This document shows positions 45,991 to 56,436 of a stretch of DNA of 64,000 nucleotides, in pieces; the stretch's first letter is position 1; the number at the start of each line of letters is the position of its first letter. The notes below the pieces were generated by a model. That model did not search any database, had not been told where the DNA came from, and saw only the letters and a program-made list of their open reading frames with translations. Both the position numbers and the translations under genes were made by a program. Source of the stretch: Incurvaria masculella (Eukaryota > Arthropoda > Insecta > Lepidoptera > Incurvariidae); assembly GCA_946894095.1 (NCBI GenBank), contig OX335642.1, forward strand, positions 27,973,021 through 28,037,020, given 5' to 3'.

Positions 45991-46773
45991 ATGGCGTCAG
46001 ATCCTGCACAAATAAAATCTCTTGAGCACAAGTTCACGTCACAAATGGCGGCCTTTAATGCTCGTCTCAACGAGGCCAGTACACCACAGCCTGATGTGAG
46101 TGGCCTGCGAGCTGACTTCCAGGCGTTCAAGAAGTCCATACTGCAATCACTCGATGAGCTCCGCAGCCGGTGGGAGCGGCTCGAGCAGCGGGTGGACGAG
46201 CTGGAGACGTATTCGCGGAGGAAGGTGCTGCTGCTACATGGAGTGCCGGAGAGTGCTGGAGAGGAGCCGGCAGCGGCAGCTGCACTGGTTGTGCGGGTTT
46301 GCACGGATAAACTCGGGCTTGCGAACATCACTGTGGCAGACTTCGCCGTGTGCCGGCGTCTCGGAAAAGCGGATCATGAGGGCAGCAAGAAGAGGCCCGT
46401 CCTCATTAAGTTTCGGTGCTGGGAAGACAGGCTAGCTGTGTGGAGCGCCAAGACGAAGCTGAAGGGGTCGGGCGTGTCTATATCCGAGTTCCTTACTGCC
46501 GGGCGACGTAAGCTCTTCTTGGAAGCACGGCAGGCCTTCGGTTTGACTAAGGTCTGGACGAAGGAAGGCTGCGTGTACGTGTTGGCGGGAAGCGGCTCGA
46601 CTGTGCGAGTGTCGTCCGAGGTGCAGCTCCAGAAGCTGATGGATATGGCCGAGGCCACTGTCACCGTGGTGGAAGGGGCCGCCGGCAGCGCATCTGGCAG
46701 CGGAGTTGGCAGCGAGATCAAGCAACGGCCTACACGCTCGCGCGCCCCGGGGAAGGCATCAAAGCCCAAATAA
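45991..46773 (+). CDS. LINE ORF1 protein (L1-transposase-22-like RNA-binding protein)
   Basis: This 260-residue protein should bind the LINE RNA and act as a chaperone in the retrotransposition particle. The start is ATG at 45991; the frame is open a few codons upstream but only from GTG. Residues 1-75 are predicted coiled coil (LEHKFTSQM, LRADFQAFKKSIL, LEQRVDELETYSRR). Residues 76-165 look like the RRM-type core (KVLLLHGVPE, DFAVCRRLG, KRPVLIKFRCWEDR). Residues 165-215 look like the C-terminal domain (SEFLTAGRRKLFLEARQ, VWTKEGCVYVLAG). The tail is Ser/Gly-rich then basic. This order is that of L1-type ORF1 proteins, which also occur in some other LINE clades. The frame is intact. Confidence 0.8.
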   Translation: MASDPAQIKSLEHKFTSQMAAFNARLNEASTPQPDVSGLRADFQAFKKSILQSLDELRSRWERLEQRVDELETYSRRKVLLLHGVPESAGEEPAAAAALVVRVCTDKLGLANITVADFAVCRRLGKADHEGSKKRPVLIKFRCWEDRLAVWSAKTKLKGSGVSISEFLTAGRRKLFLEARQAFGLTKVWTKEGCVYVLAGSGSTVRVSSEVQLQKLMDMAEATVTVVEGAAGSASGSGVGSEIKQRPTRSRAPGKASKPK

Positions 46774-47710
46774 ACGATACATCTTCGTTAAAACGTACGT
46801 TCATGTAAATGGTCACTTCTCAATGTTTTGTAGCTGATTATTATTTTTTTAACTCTGGTCCGTACATGTAAACATGTCCCCATCTCGTTATTGCGAATGT
46901 AAATCTAGTGTTCAATGCGCACTACACAATAGTACATATTACAATTAATATTTAATTTCATCTGGTAATCTCCAAACATATCAATAATAAAAACTTTCTC
47001 TTTTATTTATCGTAGAAAGAGAATTTCCGCAGCGACTTCTCCGAACTCTTTGTTATTTACTTTTTTCTTCATAATCTGTGTCATAGAACATATAATATAA
47101 TCTGTGTAGGGCGCGTTCATAAAGTACACTTCTTGTTTTACAAATATGCAACAATGCATTGCTTTAGGTTGCAAATGTTCATACGAGGATGTTTTATTAT
47201 ACCTGTCTCATGTTGACTATGGTTTGTAGATTCTATATAGACATTTTGATTGTTGTATTTTTTTTCCACAGTCAGGTCTTTGCAATAGAGGTAATTAAAA
47301 TACTGGATGCGTTCAATCTTTAAAATAAATGTTGTTTGCTGTTTATATTATCTGGCCAAATCGACTGTATTTTAAGTGAGATAAAATAACTATATGTACA
47401 TTTATTTTAGCTAGCTAACCATAGCACCAGAGAATAAGATTAGTTTAACATAATGATGATATGCTACACATTGTTGATTCGGATCAAATATTTTTCCACT
47501 ATAGTTGTAATTGATTTATTTTCTTCTAGTTTAGTACCACTGGTTTGTATTTTTTTTTTGTAGGTTTAAATAACTACTGTTACCTACTACTTAATCTTAA
47601 ATTGTGTTGAAGTGTAAATTAGTTAAGTAAGTTTAATTGTAAGTGCACTATTTATTACTTATTTATTGATATTTAACCAATATCTACGTATTTTACGAAC
47701 CCATTTATTT
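46774..47710 (+). other. LINE inter-ORF spacer (937 bp)
   Basis: AT-rich and non-coding. It is long for a LINE, whose two frames usually overlap or lie close together. No inserted repeat was recognised in it. Confidence 0.5.
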
Positions 47711-50659
47711 ATGTCAGACTCATCTCAATCTGACGAATTTTATTCTTTATCTCCAGCCTCATCGCGCGAAGATTTTTTTAGTGAATCCGAAAATGACACC
47801 AATATTACGATTTCTCACCCTCTCCTAGCTGACATACTTGATAAAACTTTTGAAAGTGTTACTAATAATTTCAATGTATCTCATATAAACTGCCAAAGCA
47901 TTCCTGGTCATTTCTCCGAAATACTGTCCACTTTTACTAGCAATAACCTACACGCATGTCTCTTCACCGAAACTTTTCTAAAACCAACACTGCCATCGTC
48001 GGCTTATGCACTTCCTGGATATATTCTCATCAGAAATGATAGAATAGGCAAGGGCGCTGGCGGAGTGGCAATTTATCTCCGCAGTAATATACCATTTAAA
48101 ATTGTTTCTCAATCCCCTTCTCAGTACTCAGCGTCTGCTGAGTATATTCTTCTGGAATTAACAATTAACCATAATAAATTGCTTCTCGGAGTTTTCTACT
48201 GCCCTCCCACCATCAATTACTTCAACAGTTTTGATCAACTACTAGCCGACTTTTCCCATGAGTATACACACACTATATTGCTCGGTGACTTTAATACATG
48301 TTTGTTTAAGAATGACTGTCGCTCTCGAAATCTACTAACGATTCTGGAATCCCATAATATTCATTCCCTTTCCCTCGATCCTACTTATCACGTCAACAAT
48401 TGTCACTCTCTCCTAGACCTCATTCTCACTTCATGCCCTGACAAGGTAAAAAAATTTGGTCAATATACAACCGGTGGTTTTGTCAATCATGACCTTATAT
48501 ATCTCTCATACAATACTAAGCCTCCACGTCAAAAGCCCAAGGTCCTGATGCAAAGGAATTTTAGGGATATGGATCTGGAGTCGTTGAAGGTTGATGCTAG
48601 GGCCATAGACTGGACGGAGTTACATAGCCTGTCTGATGTTAGCGTTCAAGTTGAAATTTTTAATTGTAAGATTGTTGACCTCTATAACAAACATGCTCCT
48701 GTTCGTCCTGTAAAAATTAAACATCCACCTGCTCCTTGGATTGATGACTCTATAAGGGCTCAAATGTCCCTGAGAGACTACCTAAAGCGCAAGCACAAGT
48801 CAAATCCAAGTGATGAAAATCTATTAAAATTTAAGACTGCCAGAAACGTTTGTAATCGTATGTGTAGAGATGCGAAGCGACGTCACATTCATAAATCTAT
48901 TCGTGAAACAAATCCTAGACATATGTGGAAGTTTCTTGAATCACTTGGGATAGGTAAACCTGCTATTGAAATAAATCCTCATTTAAATCTCAATGATTTA
49001 AATTTACACTTTTCGTCTGTCCCGTTTAAAGTTGATGCTGCTCTCAAAACCATGACAATTAATGATCTAGCACTTAGTCAGTCCCGCACATCTCAACCCT
49101 TTGTTTTTTCCATTGTTACCTGCTGTGAAATTAAAAAGATTGTCCTCTCGATCAAAAGCAAGGCAGTTGGTTGCGACGAGCTGAGCAGAGACCTGCTTAC
49201 CCCAATATTAGATGAGATATTACCTACAATTTCTCATATTATAAATAGCTCTCTAGCGTTGGGGCGTTTTCCTGACTCATGGAAGAAAGCCTTCGTCATA
49301 CCTCTGCCAAAAATTAATAATCCTCTTACTCCTTCAAATTTTCGTCCCATTTCTATACTTCCGTTTCTATCTAAAGTACTTGAACGGGTTGTAAACTTTC
49401 AGTTTAATAAATATCTTTGCGACAATGCCTTACTAAACCCCTATCAATCAGGATTTCGCCCGTGTCATAGCACAACGACAGCTCTTGTCAAAGTCACCGA
49501 AGATGTTCGTCAAGCTGTCGATAACCGTCAGCTAACCATAATAACGCTACTTGATTTTAGTAATGCTTTCAACACGGTGGACTTCGACATTTTACTGGCA
49601 GTTCTTGAGTCTCTTTTTGTTTCACAGCAGGCACTGGATTGGTTTAGCTCATATCTTAGAGGTCGTCAGCAAAGAGTACGCCTTCACGATGCTTTCTCTG
49701 ACTGGAGTGAGCTCCACGCTGGGGTTCCGCAGGGTGGCGTACTCTCTCCTCTTCTTTTTTCTGTTTTCATAAACACCCTCACTAGTAGAATCGGATGCCA
49801 ATTTCATATGTATGCGGATGACCTGCAACTCTATCGTCACTTCTCCCTATCTAACATACTCTCCACGATTGACCTTGTCAATATCGACTTGTCCAGTATA
49901 AAAGATTGGTCTCAGAGGTTTGGTCTTGTGGTCAACCCCAATAAATCTCAGTTGATCATTGTAGGGAGCAATCGGCTACTTTCTAAAGTCAACACACGCG
50001 AACTTCCTGCAGTAATATTTAATGGTGTTGTCATCCCCTATAGCAGGACGGTTAAGAACTTGGGTATTATCATGGATGAATCGTTGTCATGGGTTGATCA
50101 TATCAGCAGTATTTGCCGAAAAACCTATGGTGCTATGCACAACCTTAAACGACTAAACCGGTTCATTCCTACGGAGACGAAAATTACGCTTGTACAGACC
50201 CTCATACTCCCCATCCTTGATTACGGTGATGTATGCAATTTAGACCTTAATGAGGATCTACTTAATAGGCTTGATCGCCTCCTTTACTATAGCATACGAT
50301 TTATTTACGGACTTCGTAAGTACGACCACATTTCGGTATACCGTGAACAGCTTCAGTGGCTCAACATCCGTCTTCGACGACAATCACATGTCCTTTCTTT
50401 GCTTTACACAGTCATCAACAACCCACGTGCTCCCACATACCTCAAGGATAGATTCAATTTCTTGTCCTCCCATGGCTTACCGCTTAGGTCAATTGATAAC
50501 CTTTTTCTACGGATACCGTCACATAATTCTACCTGCTTTACCGATTCATTTACAGTTAATGCAGCCCGACTATGGAATCAATTACCACTTGAAATCAGGA
50601 GCTCAGCCTCTCTGGATATTTTCAAAAAACGCATGAAATCATTCTACCTTGCAAAATGA
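47711..50659 (+). CDS. LINE ORF2: endonuclease and reverse transcriptase, intact
   Basis: This 982-residue protein nicks the target DNA and primes reverse transcription from it. The first ATG of the frame is at 47711; the open frame continues about 15 codons upstream without ATG. An acidic, Ser-rich N-terminal extension (1-50) precedes an APE-type endonuclease: SHINCQSI (about 57), LFTETFL (about 88), LLGDFNT (about 191), and NHDLIYL in place of the usual SDHxxI (about 260). The RT follows with KINNPLTPSNFRPIS (about 537), GFRPCHST (about 583), LLDFSNAFNTVD (about 614, motif A), GVPQGGVLSPLLF (about 675, motif B), MYADD (about 700, catalytic motif C) and NPNKSQLII (motif D). The C terminus ends with ARLWNQLPLEI and FKKRMKSF, typical of CR1/jockey LINEs. 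There is no RNase H domain. All 982 codons are open, so the element may be recently active. Confidence 0.93.
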   Translation: MSDSSQSDEFYSLSPASSREDFFSESENDTNITISHPLLADILDKTFESVTNNFNVSHINCQSIPGHFSEILSTFTSNNLHACLFTETFLKPTLPSSAYALPGYILIRNDRIGKGAGGVAIYLRSNIPFKIVSQSPSQYSASAEYILLELTINHNKLLLGVFYCPPTINYFNSFDQLLADFSHEYTHTILLGDFNTCLFKNDCRSRNLLTILESHNIHSLSLDPTYHVNNCHSLLDLILTSCPDKVKKFGQYTTGGFVNHDLIYLSYNTKPPRQKPKVLMQRNFRDMDLESLKVDARAIDWTELHSLSDVSVQVEIFNCKIVDLYNKHAPVRPVKIKHPPAPWIDDSIRAQMSLRDYLKRKHKSNPSDENLLKFKTARNVCNRMCRDAKRRHIHKSIRETNPRHMWKFLESLGIGKPAIEINPHLNLNDLNLHFSSVPFKVDAALKTMTINDLALSQSRTSQPFVFSIVTCCEIKKIVLSIKSKAVGCDELSRDLLTPILDEILPTISHIINSSLALGRFPDSWKKAFVIPLPKINNPLTPSNFRPISILPFLSKVLERVVNFQFNKYLCDNALLNPYQSGFRPCHSTTTALVKVTEDVRQAVDNRQLTIITLLDFSNAFNTVDFDILLAVLESLFVSQQALDWFSSYLRGRQQRVRLHDAFSDWSELHAGVPQGGVLSPLLFSVFINTLTSRIGCQFHMYADDLQLYRHFSLSNILSTIDLVNIDLSSIKDWSQRFGLVVNPNKSQLIIVGSNRLLSKVNTRELPAVIFNGVVIPYSRTVKNLGIIMDESLSWVDHISSICRKTYGAMHNLKRLNRFIPTETKITLVQTLILPILDYGDVCNLDLNEDLLNRLDRLLYYSIRFIYGLRKYDHISVYREQLQWLNIRLRRQSHVLSLLYTVINNPRAPTYLKDRFNFLSSHGLPLRSIDNLFLRIPSHNSTCFTDSFTVNAARLWNQLPLEIRSSASLDIFKKRMKSFYLAK

Positions 50660-51032
50660 GTTATGTTTTATATTGTAATATTTATGTTTGAATATAATGT
50701 AACATATATTTAATATAAAATAAAAGAATTGTATCTGGTCTATTTAATGTATGTATTTTGTATATATATATATTTTTTTTAATGGTTAATATACATATTT
50801 TTCTAGCTGACTTTTGTCTGCTGACACCTTCTTCTACATAATTATTTTGAAGTATCAATAAATAGTGCACAATATCAAATCTTAGGTTACTTTTCTTTTT
50901 GTTGCTACCTGTATATTTTGTCCCATTATCGGGTTGATTGGAAGATATTGACTTTAGGCAATAAGTCCGCCCTTGCATGTACCATTGTGTATGGAAGCAA
51001 TAAAGAATATTATTATTATTATTATTATTATA

Positions 51033-52349
51033 TTTCAAGTTCAATTTTTTGCCGATATTGCGAAACCACACGTGTTTGCAGCAGACGAAATAAAATTACC
51101 GACACAAAAAATAAACCAAAAGTGACTGAGGAATTATATTTCATTCCAATGTAACGTCATGAAAAAATACTCCAGTGGGGAGTTCGGCATAACAGAAATG
51201 TGTTTACAGATCGTAAGAAATGTCTTTCAGGCTTTGCGCTACGCAAGTTTATATTTTCACGGGTCACCTCTTCGTCACCTAGGTCGAGGGGTAGAACCTT
51301 TTGACCTTTCACAAATTTTGCCTGTGCACAACTACATGCTCCTAGGTATTTAACTTTTCACGACTCGCTTTCCCTTCTGCAGACGAGCGCTTGTATTTAG
51401 GCATCGAGTAAGACAAGACGTGAGAGACGACCTAAATTCGTATAGCGGCAGCTGGGCTAAGTTTGTTTTTTCTTCTTGTTGGCAATTGTCATCATTCAAA
51501 TAAAGAAAAACATAAAATAAAACAAAGAAATAATTTCAATATGCAACAGACAACGACACATCAATGTGAACAATTGTTTTTTTTATCTTTTTCGCACACA
51601 AGTTCACACCCTACACTTACGCGGAAACACCCCAATACACTTTCACACACCCTTACTCACCCTGATACAGACCTACGCACCCTGACACCCTCACATCCTT
51701 AATATTACAATTATACATGCTCAATTACATGCTTAACTTACGTTTAGAATTAATCGGCGAAAACTTTTCCTTTGCTTTTAACATTGTATTTTTTTATTTG
51801 GTGTAAATTAGCTGTAATTTTTCCATAGAATAAATGAATAAATAAATAAACACTGAGGTTACAGCAGTACCCTGATCGCGATCAGGGGAATAAACATTTG
51901 GATAATTAATCTTACAGTAACGTACAATGAGAGCGTTGTGATACGCAATTGTGTAATAACTGTCGTGAATTCGTTGTTCGTCATTATTTTAATCAATTAT
52001 ATGCAGTATGTATGTATTATGTACAATATTTATTACTTTGACTGAACATAACTTGCAATTGACTTCCGACCTTAATAGGTGGACATTTTCATAGCAGCTA
52101 AATCTCGGATCCGTTCGAAATGTATCAGCCGTATGTGGTCCGATTTATCCTGCCTCTCCAGCGGGAGTTACATAAACAGGCAGGCATGGTCGGATCCCTA
52201 ACTCTTGGCCGCCGACCTTTCGCGTCAATTTAAATGCATAGCAACTACGACTTATCGACGGCCTAGGACGCTTTGGGCTTTAAAATAGGAGTCCGGATCA
52301 TCGGACGTCCGGATAACCGGTGTACAGATAATCGGCTTTCTGCCTCAGT
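51033..52349. other. Unannotated stretch with a possible LINE tail
   Basis: ATAGAATAAATGAATAAATAAATAAAC (about 51825-51850, written here only as AATAAATG and AATAAATAAATAA words) after a CA-rich stretch (51595-51700) resembles a LINE 3' end. AGTCCGGATCATCGG and CCGGATAACCGGTG lie near 52290. No gene is supported. Confidence 0.4.
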
Positions 52350-52730
52350 GCCCCAGTGGCGCGACACTTCGGCGATCGCTCTCCGAAGTTAAGCAACGCT
52401 GGGTCCGGTCTGGTCTTGGATGGGTGACCATTCGACCGTTGAGAGAGGCTGGCCGTGGTTCGGATTCCACGTTAAGCTGTAGGTCCCCTTCCTTACTTAC
52501 TAGGTGGTAGGGTTTATCCCGCCCGGGTTGGTACCATCGCATTGGATGAACGATGGTCGAAGCGGCAATGAAAATTGTCCGTGTTTTCCATCCAGTTCAA
52601 TGTAGCCGTGCAATATAAGGAAGGTCCTGGCATGGCACCTAGTTCCCATGTGGTGTGTTGGGCTAATACCATGACAGATCTTGTGGTATATGCCATCCAT
52701 GTCCAGACACATAAAAAAAAAAAAAGACAG
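52350..52730 (+). mobile_element. SINE with 5S rRNA-like head, full length, forward
   Basis: The head has GCGATCGCTCTCCGAAG, GTTAAGCAACGCTGGGTCC and CTTGGATGGGTGACC (52370-52430), matching the internal promoter half of 5S rRNA (A box, intermediate element, C box). The SINE body follows (GGTTCGGATTCCACGTTAAG, GTAGGTCCCCTTCCTTAC, CGCCCGGGTTGG, ACCATCGCATTGGATGAACG, CAATGTAGCCGTGC), then the tail (AGGAAGGTCCTGGCATGGCA, TGTTGGGCTAATACC, ATGTCCAGACACAT) and an A run. Its body and tail are the same as in the tRNA-headed copies. It is the best-preserved copy in the window. Confidence 0.9.
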
Positions 52731-53499
52731 TTCCCTTAGAAATTCAAGACGAGCAACATCGAATGTTCGTTGCACTGAACAGAGTCCTGTGCATTTCTTA
52801 GGATTAAGCGAACTAACAATTCGCTTATGAGTTACTAAAAAAAATTCCCAAAAAAAAATGGCTACGCGCCGCCGCGATTCGGATCGTTTCGGTCGCCACT
52901 CTCGTCCTAGTACTCGATGTATTTATGGCTACTTTCTCACTGCCCTTTTTAACATATTGTAGTCGTGTCGCGCTAACACTGTCAGTAATAAATTGGCCTT
53001 TGTACTCCTTAGAAAAGGTTTTCGTGATTTTCACTCGTAAAATATCCTAATTTTTTCCTCGGCCACTCGGTAACCTGTCTCCCTTGGGACCTGCAAATAC
53101 GGTGGAATGTGACCTTTCACTTACCTTAACCTGCGCCCAACCTTCGAAGTCCCCCAATGCCTGTCCCTTGATAAATTCAAACAAAAATGTCTGGAATCCT
53201 AGGTCGTCATTGACTTTCCCAAAAAGAGTTTTCTAGCTGGGGGCACGTCAGGCGAAAACCTTTGTATCGAAGATCGAACAAATTAAACGTTACATTTCTC
53301 TGCACATTTCGTTTCAAAGGTATTTCAGGTTAAATGTATGGTTATATTTGTGTTAAATTTCAAATAAAATTACTCACATCGGAAATAAGTACTGCTTTGG
53401 ACAACGAAAATTAATTTAAAATATGTGTGCGATTTAACCTAAATGTATTTACGGAATATTATTAAACATAAACTTAAATATTTTGTTTCAAGTAATTGT
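52731..53499. other. Unannotated stretch with an unassigned minus-strand frame
   Basis: The minus-strand frame 53034-52825 (69 codons, includes YKGQFITDSVSATRLQYVK) is not recognised. It looks like decayed coding sequence, but no family or splice context supports it. Confidence 0.35.
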
Positions 53500-53700
53500 A
53501 CGCGCATGGTCTATACTACACCCACCTACTGGGTGCGATGCAAAAACCTTGCTTATATTGCACGGATACATTGAATTGAATTGAAAATGCGGACAATTTT
53601 CAGACTTCTTCCATCGCTCGCTCAATGCTATGGTGCTATCCCGGATATGATTAATCCTACCACCTCGTAATTCGAATTCTACAGGATTCCAGTACATTTT
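53500..53700 (-). mobile_element. SINE body fragment, reverse
   Basis: GCTTATATTGCACGGATACA, TTGAAAATGCGGACAATTTT, CCATCGCTCGCTCAATGCTA and TCCTACCACCTCGTAAT match the complement of the SINE body with many mutations. Confidence 0.65.
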
Positions 53701-55971
53701 GTTTCTAGAATGTCTAGTTACCAAGAAGTCGCGGGCATCTACATACTAGGCTGCATAAAATATAGTTATTCAAAACACGATTAATCCATGTTCTCTGATT
53801 CTGGAAACAGTTAAGAGCTTCAACAGAACTAACATATCATCGTGTAATCTGTTTCGGCACTGACGTCTTTACGGTCTTCCATCACGGAACATTTTACCAT
53901 ATGCCCACGTCAGCTGCAAAATGTTTGCAAGGAAGATCCATTAGTTGCATTACACCCCACTCGCACACTTACCGCAACACGCAAACTTCAACTTACACCT
54001 CGTCAGCTATTCGCCCTGAGAGCACGTTAAATTTCCCATGAAAATTCCATTAACTTAAGCCGCGGTCGAGTGATAAAGGGACACCTTTTTTTCATTAAAG
54101 GACCTCAGGATACTTGTATCATCGAGGCTTCCATATTTTTGTGAAATTTACAAAAAAATCATAGTCTTTTTAAAACGGAAATCTGAATATATTGTTTTAA
54201 TATGAAACAGATTGTTCTATGAATATGTAGAAGGATTTGCTATACGAAAACATTTTATAACATTTGAGCGTAGCGCGCGTAGACTAGTGTCTGATACGAT
54301 TTAAGATAATATTTAAGCATACATTTTGTACATATGAGATTCCAGTTTTGATAGGACCCTTATAAAAAAAAATTGACGTTGTCTAAGTGTAACAAAGTGT
54401 ACCTAAGGACGAATAAAGAATTAAATTGAATTGAATACACAATTGGAATTTTTAATGTTTTCTTAGCGCTAATTCTACCTTACCTGAATAAAAAACTAGA
54501 AAATTTATCAAAGCTAAAATTCGCAGTTTTCATAGTCAACTCGAAGTCCAAGCTTGAACACCTTAGCTATAAGAACATTCAATAACGAAGAAATAATTTT
54601 ATTCCTTTAAGGAAGGATCGCTATTGAAGTCTGTATAATAAAATAGGTAAAGGCAGTGTGCCTATTCAAGCCATGAATGTGTTGAAAATTCCTTCAAAAC
54701 TAGCAGTTAACACCTCTGAAATTCGCCCCGCATTTAGAATTCCCTACACGAGTGTCGTAAAAAGTTAGACTCTCTTCACACCTACCACTTTCAAATTCTG
54801 ACAAGGTAGCCTCTCTGTATTCAAAGTGACTTTAAATAAGAACCCGCCGAGGAGACTAGAATCGGCTTTCGGTGAAATATATCGATACTGCGATGTGTAT
54901 TTGTAGGTGTTGGGGGCGTGTGTAAGTGGCCTTATTATGGGGGATGTATATGTGTGCGGTAATTTTATAAAACCTGGACTTTCGCCAAGTTCTTTATCTG
55001 CGAATTCTTCACGGTTCTTTTTGCATTGTCGTCGCAATGGCTGGAAATAGTAAATCTCGTGTGTACAGTTAATTACAAGTTGGACTTTATAAGCTTCTAC
55101 TGTAGATAATTTTCTAGTAGACTATAGTGGGCATTCTGCCTAAAGTTTACACTTTTGGTAGGAGATGAAGATAAACAGTCAACATACGTTTGTCTTTAAT
55201 GATAATTCGCCTTTAATTAAATACTGCAAGACTTTTCATAAAATATTGTTAAAAACCCTATTGGATATTAGGGGAAGGTTGTGTTTTGCTGTCGTTTAGT
55301 CTAATTGTACACTTAGTACACTCCTTCTACATTTAATTTTACTTCAATATATTTGTAGAGCAGCGGTAGCTTATTGAAAGAAGCTGCAAAATGGATCCAT
55401 GGATTGAAGATGTCTTAGACATTAGGATTTAATTTTTCATTGTAGCGATTGCAGCGCTCCCAAGCTGTTAGTTTCAACATGCCACCAAACGCAACAAACT
55501 GAAGATGCATATAAGCCAGTCAGCATGTCCTAAAATAGATGGCGCTGATGGCTTATACATTAACTACCCTATTGAAACGTCCAACAGTATTAACATGTAT
55601 TTATACAGCAATAAAATTACTCAAGTCCCAAGACCTGACCCACTTTTTCATCTCCGCAACAGCATAGATCAAAGAGGAAGGAATGAATTGTTTACGTCAT
55701 ACCCGTGTTAAACATGGATAATATAAGTCCACAGGTGGCGTTGCAATTCACATTTTAGAATACATTAAATAGAAATCAATGAATATCAATGATGTTTTTA
55801 TTTACAATGACATTACTTAATTTACCTATAGTTAAAATGTAACGTTTTCGTCACGTCTACATAGGCGTGATTTGGAATTAAGCTAAGTTTAATGACGGTA
55901 GTTCTGGCAGTTACTACGACATGGCCCTTGTTAGAAAGGTCACAGTAACAGCGAAAATAAATACAGTGGTC
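53701..55971. other. Probable first-intron or intergenic DNA
   Basis: No gene is supported. A minus-strand frame at 55037-54765 includes a short piece between AG (55041) and GT (54973), but its frame does not fit the upstream exon. If the exon at 56.4 kb is real, this region is its intron. Confidence 0.45.
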
Positions 55972-56245
55972 AGTCTGAGTTCTCACCTAAATTGGCGTTT
56001 ACGGAACTTCGAAGTTACGTAAAAACGTCAAAACCATAGAAAACTTCTTCAAGCTGTCAAAGTCAAACTCGGCAACGTCGACGTATTTACGCCGACGACG
56101 CTGAGTAACCTGTCAGATCAAACTCGGACTCGCAAATGTTAGTTCGCTTAACGCCCACTGCGCGCGCTCCTCAATTTCTGCATACATTTGAAAACGTCAG
56201 TCGATCGGTTTGGCGTAAACGCCAATTTAGGTGACAACTGGGACT
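55972..56245. mobile_element. MITE with CACCTAAATTGGCGTTTACG ends
   Basis: CACCTAAATTGGCGTTTACG (55984-56003) and its exact reverse complement (about 56214-56233) lie in imperfect longer ends (AGTC.AGTT.TCACC). The interior has no gene. The element lies about 75 bp downstream of the splice donor of the exon at 56.4 kb, inside the putative intron. Confidence 0.75.
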
Positions 56246-56321
56246 ACAGGCTCTGTATACAGATACATATCGTCAACATATGGCGTCCGACAACACTTAA
56301 GCAAAAAATTACAACGCTCAC

Positions 56322-56436
56322 CGTTTGTCCCGCCGAAGAACAGCAGCACGAAGAGCGCGAGGGAGGTCGCGCGCGAGCGGGGCGCGCCGCGCGGCCAGAT
56401 CGCGCGCCGGTGCCAGTACGTCGAGCACGGCGCCAT
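56322..56436 (-). CDS. Probable first coding exon of a secreted or membrane protein
   Basis: The ATG at 56436-56434 has a strong context (CAAGATGG: A at -3, G at +4). It encodes 38 residues plus one base: a basic, Trp-containing start (MAPCSTYWHRRAIWPRGAP) and then a hydrophobic stretch (SLALFVLLFFGG) of signal-peptide type. The frame runs into ACG|GTGAGC, a good splice donor with GT at 56321-56320, so the exon would end in phase 1. The leader is CpG-rich, as expected at an insect promoter. The next exon was not found, and the family is unknown. Alternatives: a chance frame in a GC-rich promoter, or a start at an upstream in-frame ATG (56472). Codon GC content is far above the surroundings. 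Confidence 0.5.

Larger units (their letters stand above)
45985..51032 (+). mobile_element. Non-LTR retrotransposon (LINE, CR1/jockey group) with two intact ORFs
   Basis: ORF1 (45991-46773), a 937-bp spacer, ORF2 (47711-50659), a 3' UTR with the ATAAGTCCGCC block (about 50960), AATAAA and a final (ATT)n tract (about 51007-51032) form a coherent plus-strand LINE. Both frames are uninterrupted. The 5' end is not defined; no target duplication was found by eye. ORF1 is GC-rich and ORF2 is AT-rich. Confidence 0.85.

Noticed and set aside
52350..52445. A 5S rRNA gene
   Set aside because: Only the promoter half resembles 5S rRNA, and it runs directly into the SINE body; the same holds for the reverse copy at 33.9 kb.
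54974..55040. A 67-bp internal exon on the minus strand (AG at 55041, GT at 54973)
   Set aside because: Splice-like borders and an open, charged reading exist, but its open frame is incompatible with the phase-1 end of the exon at 56322, and no family is recognised.
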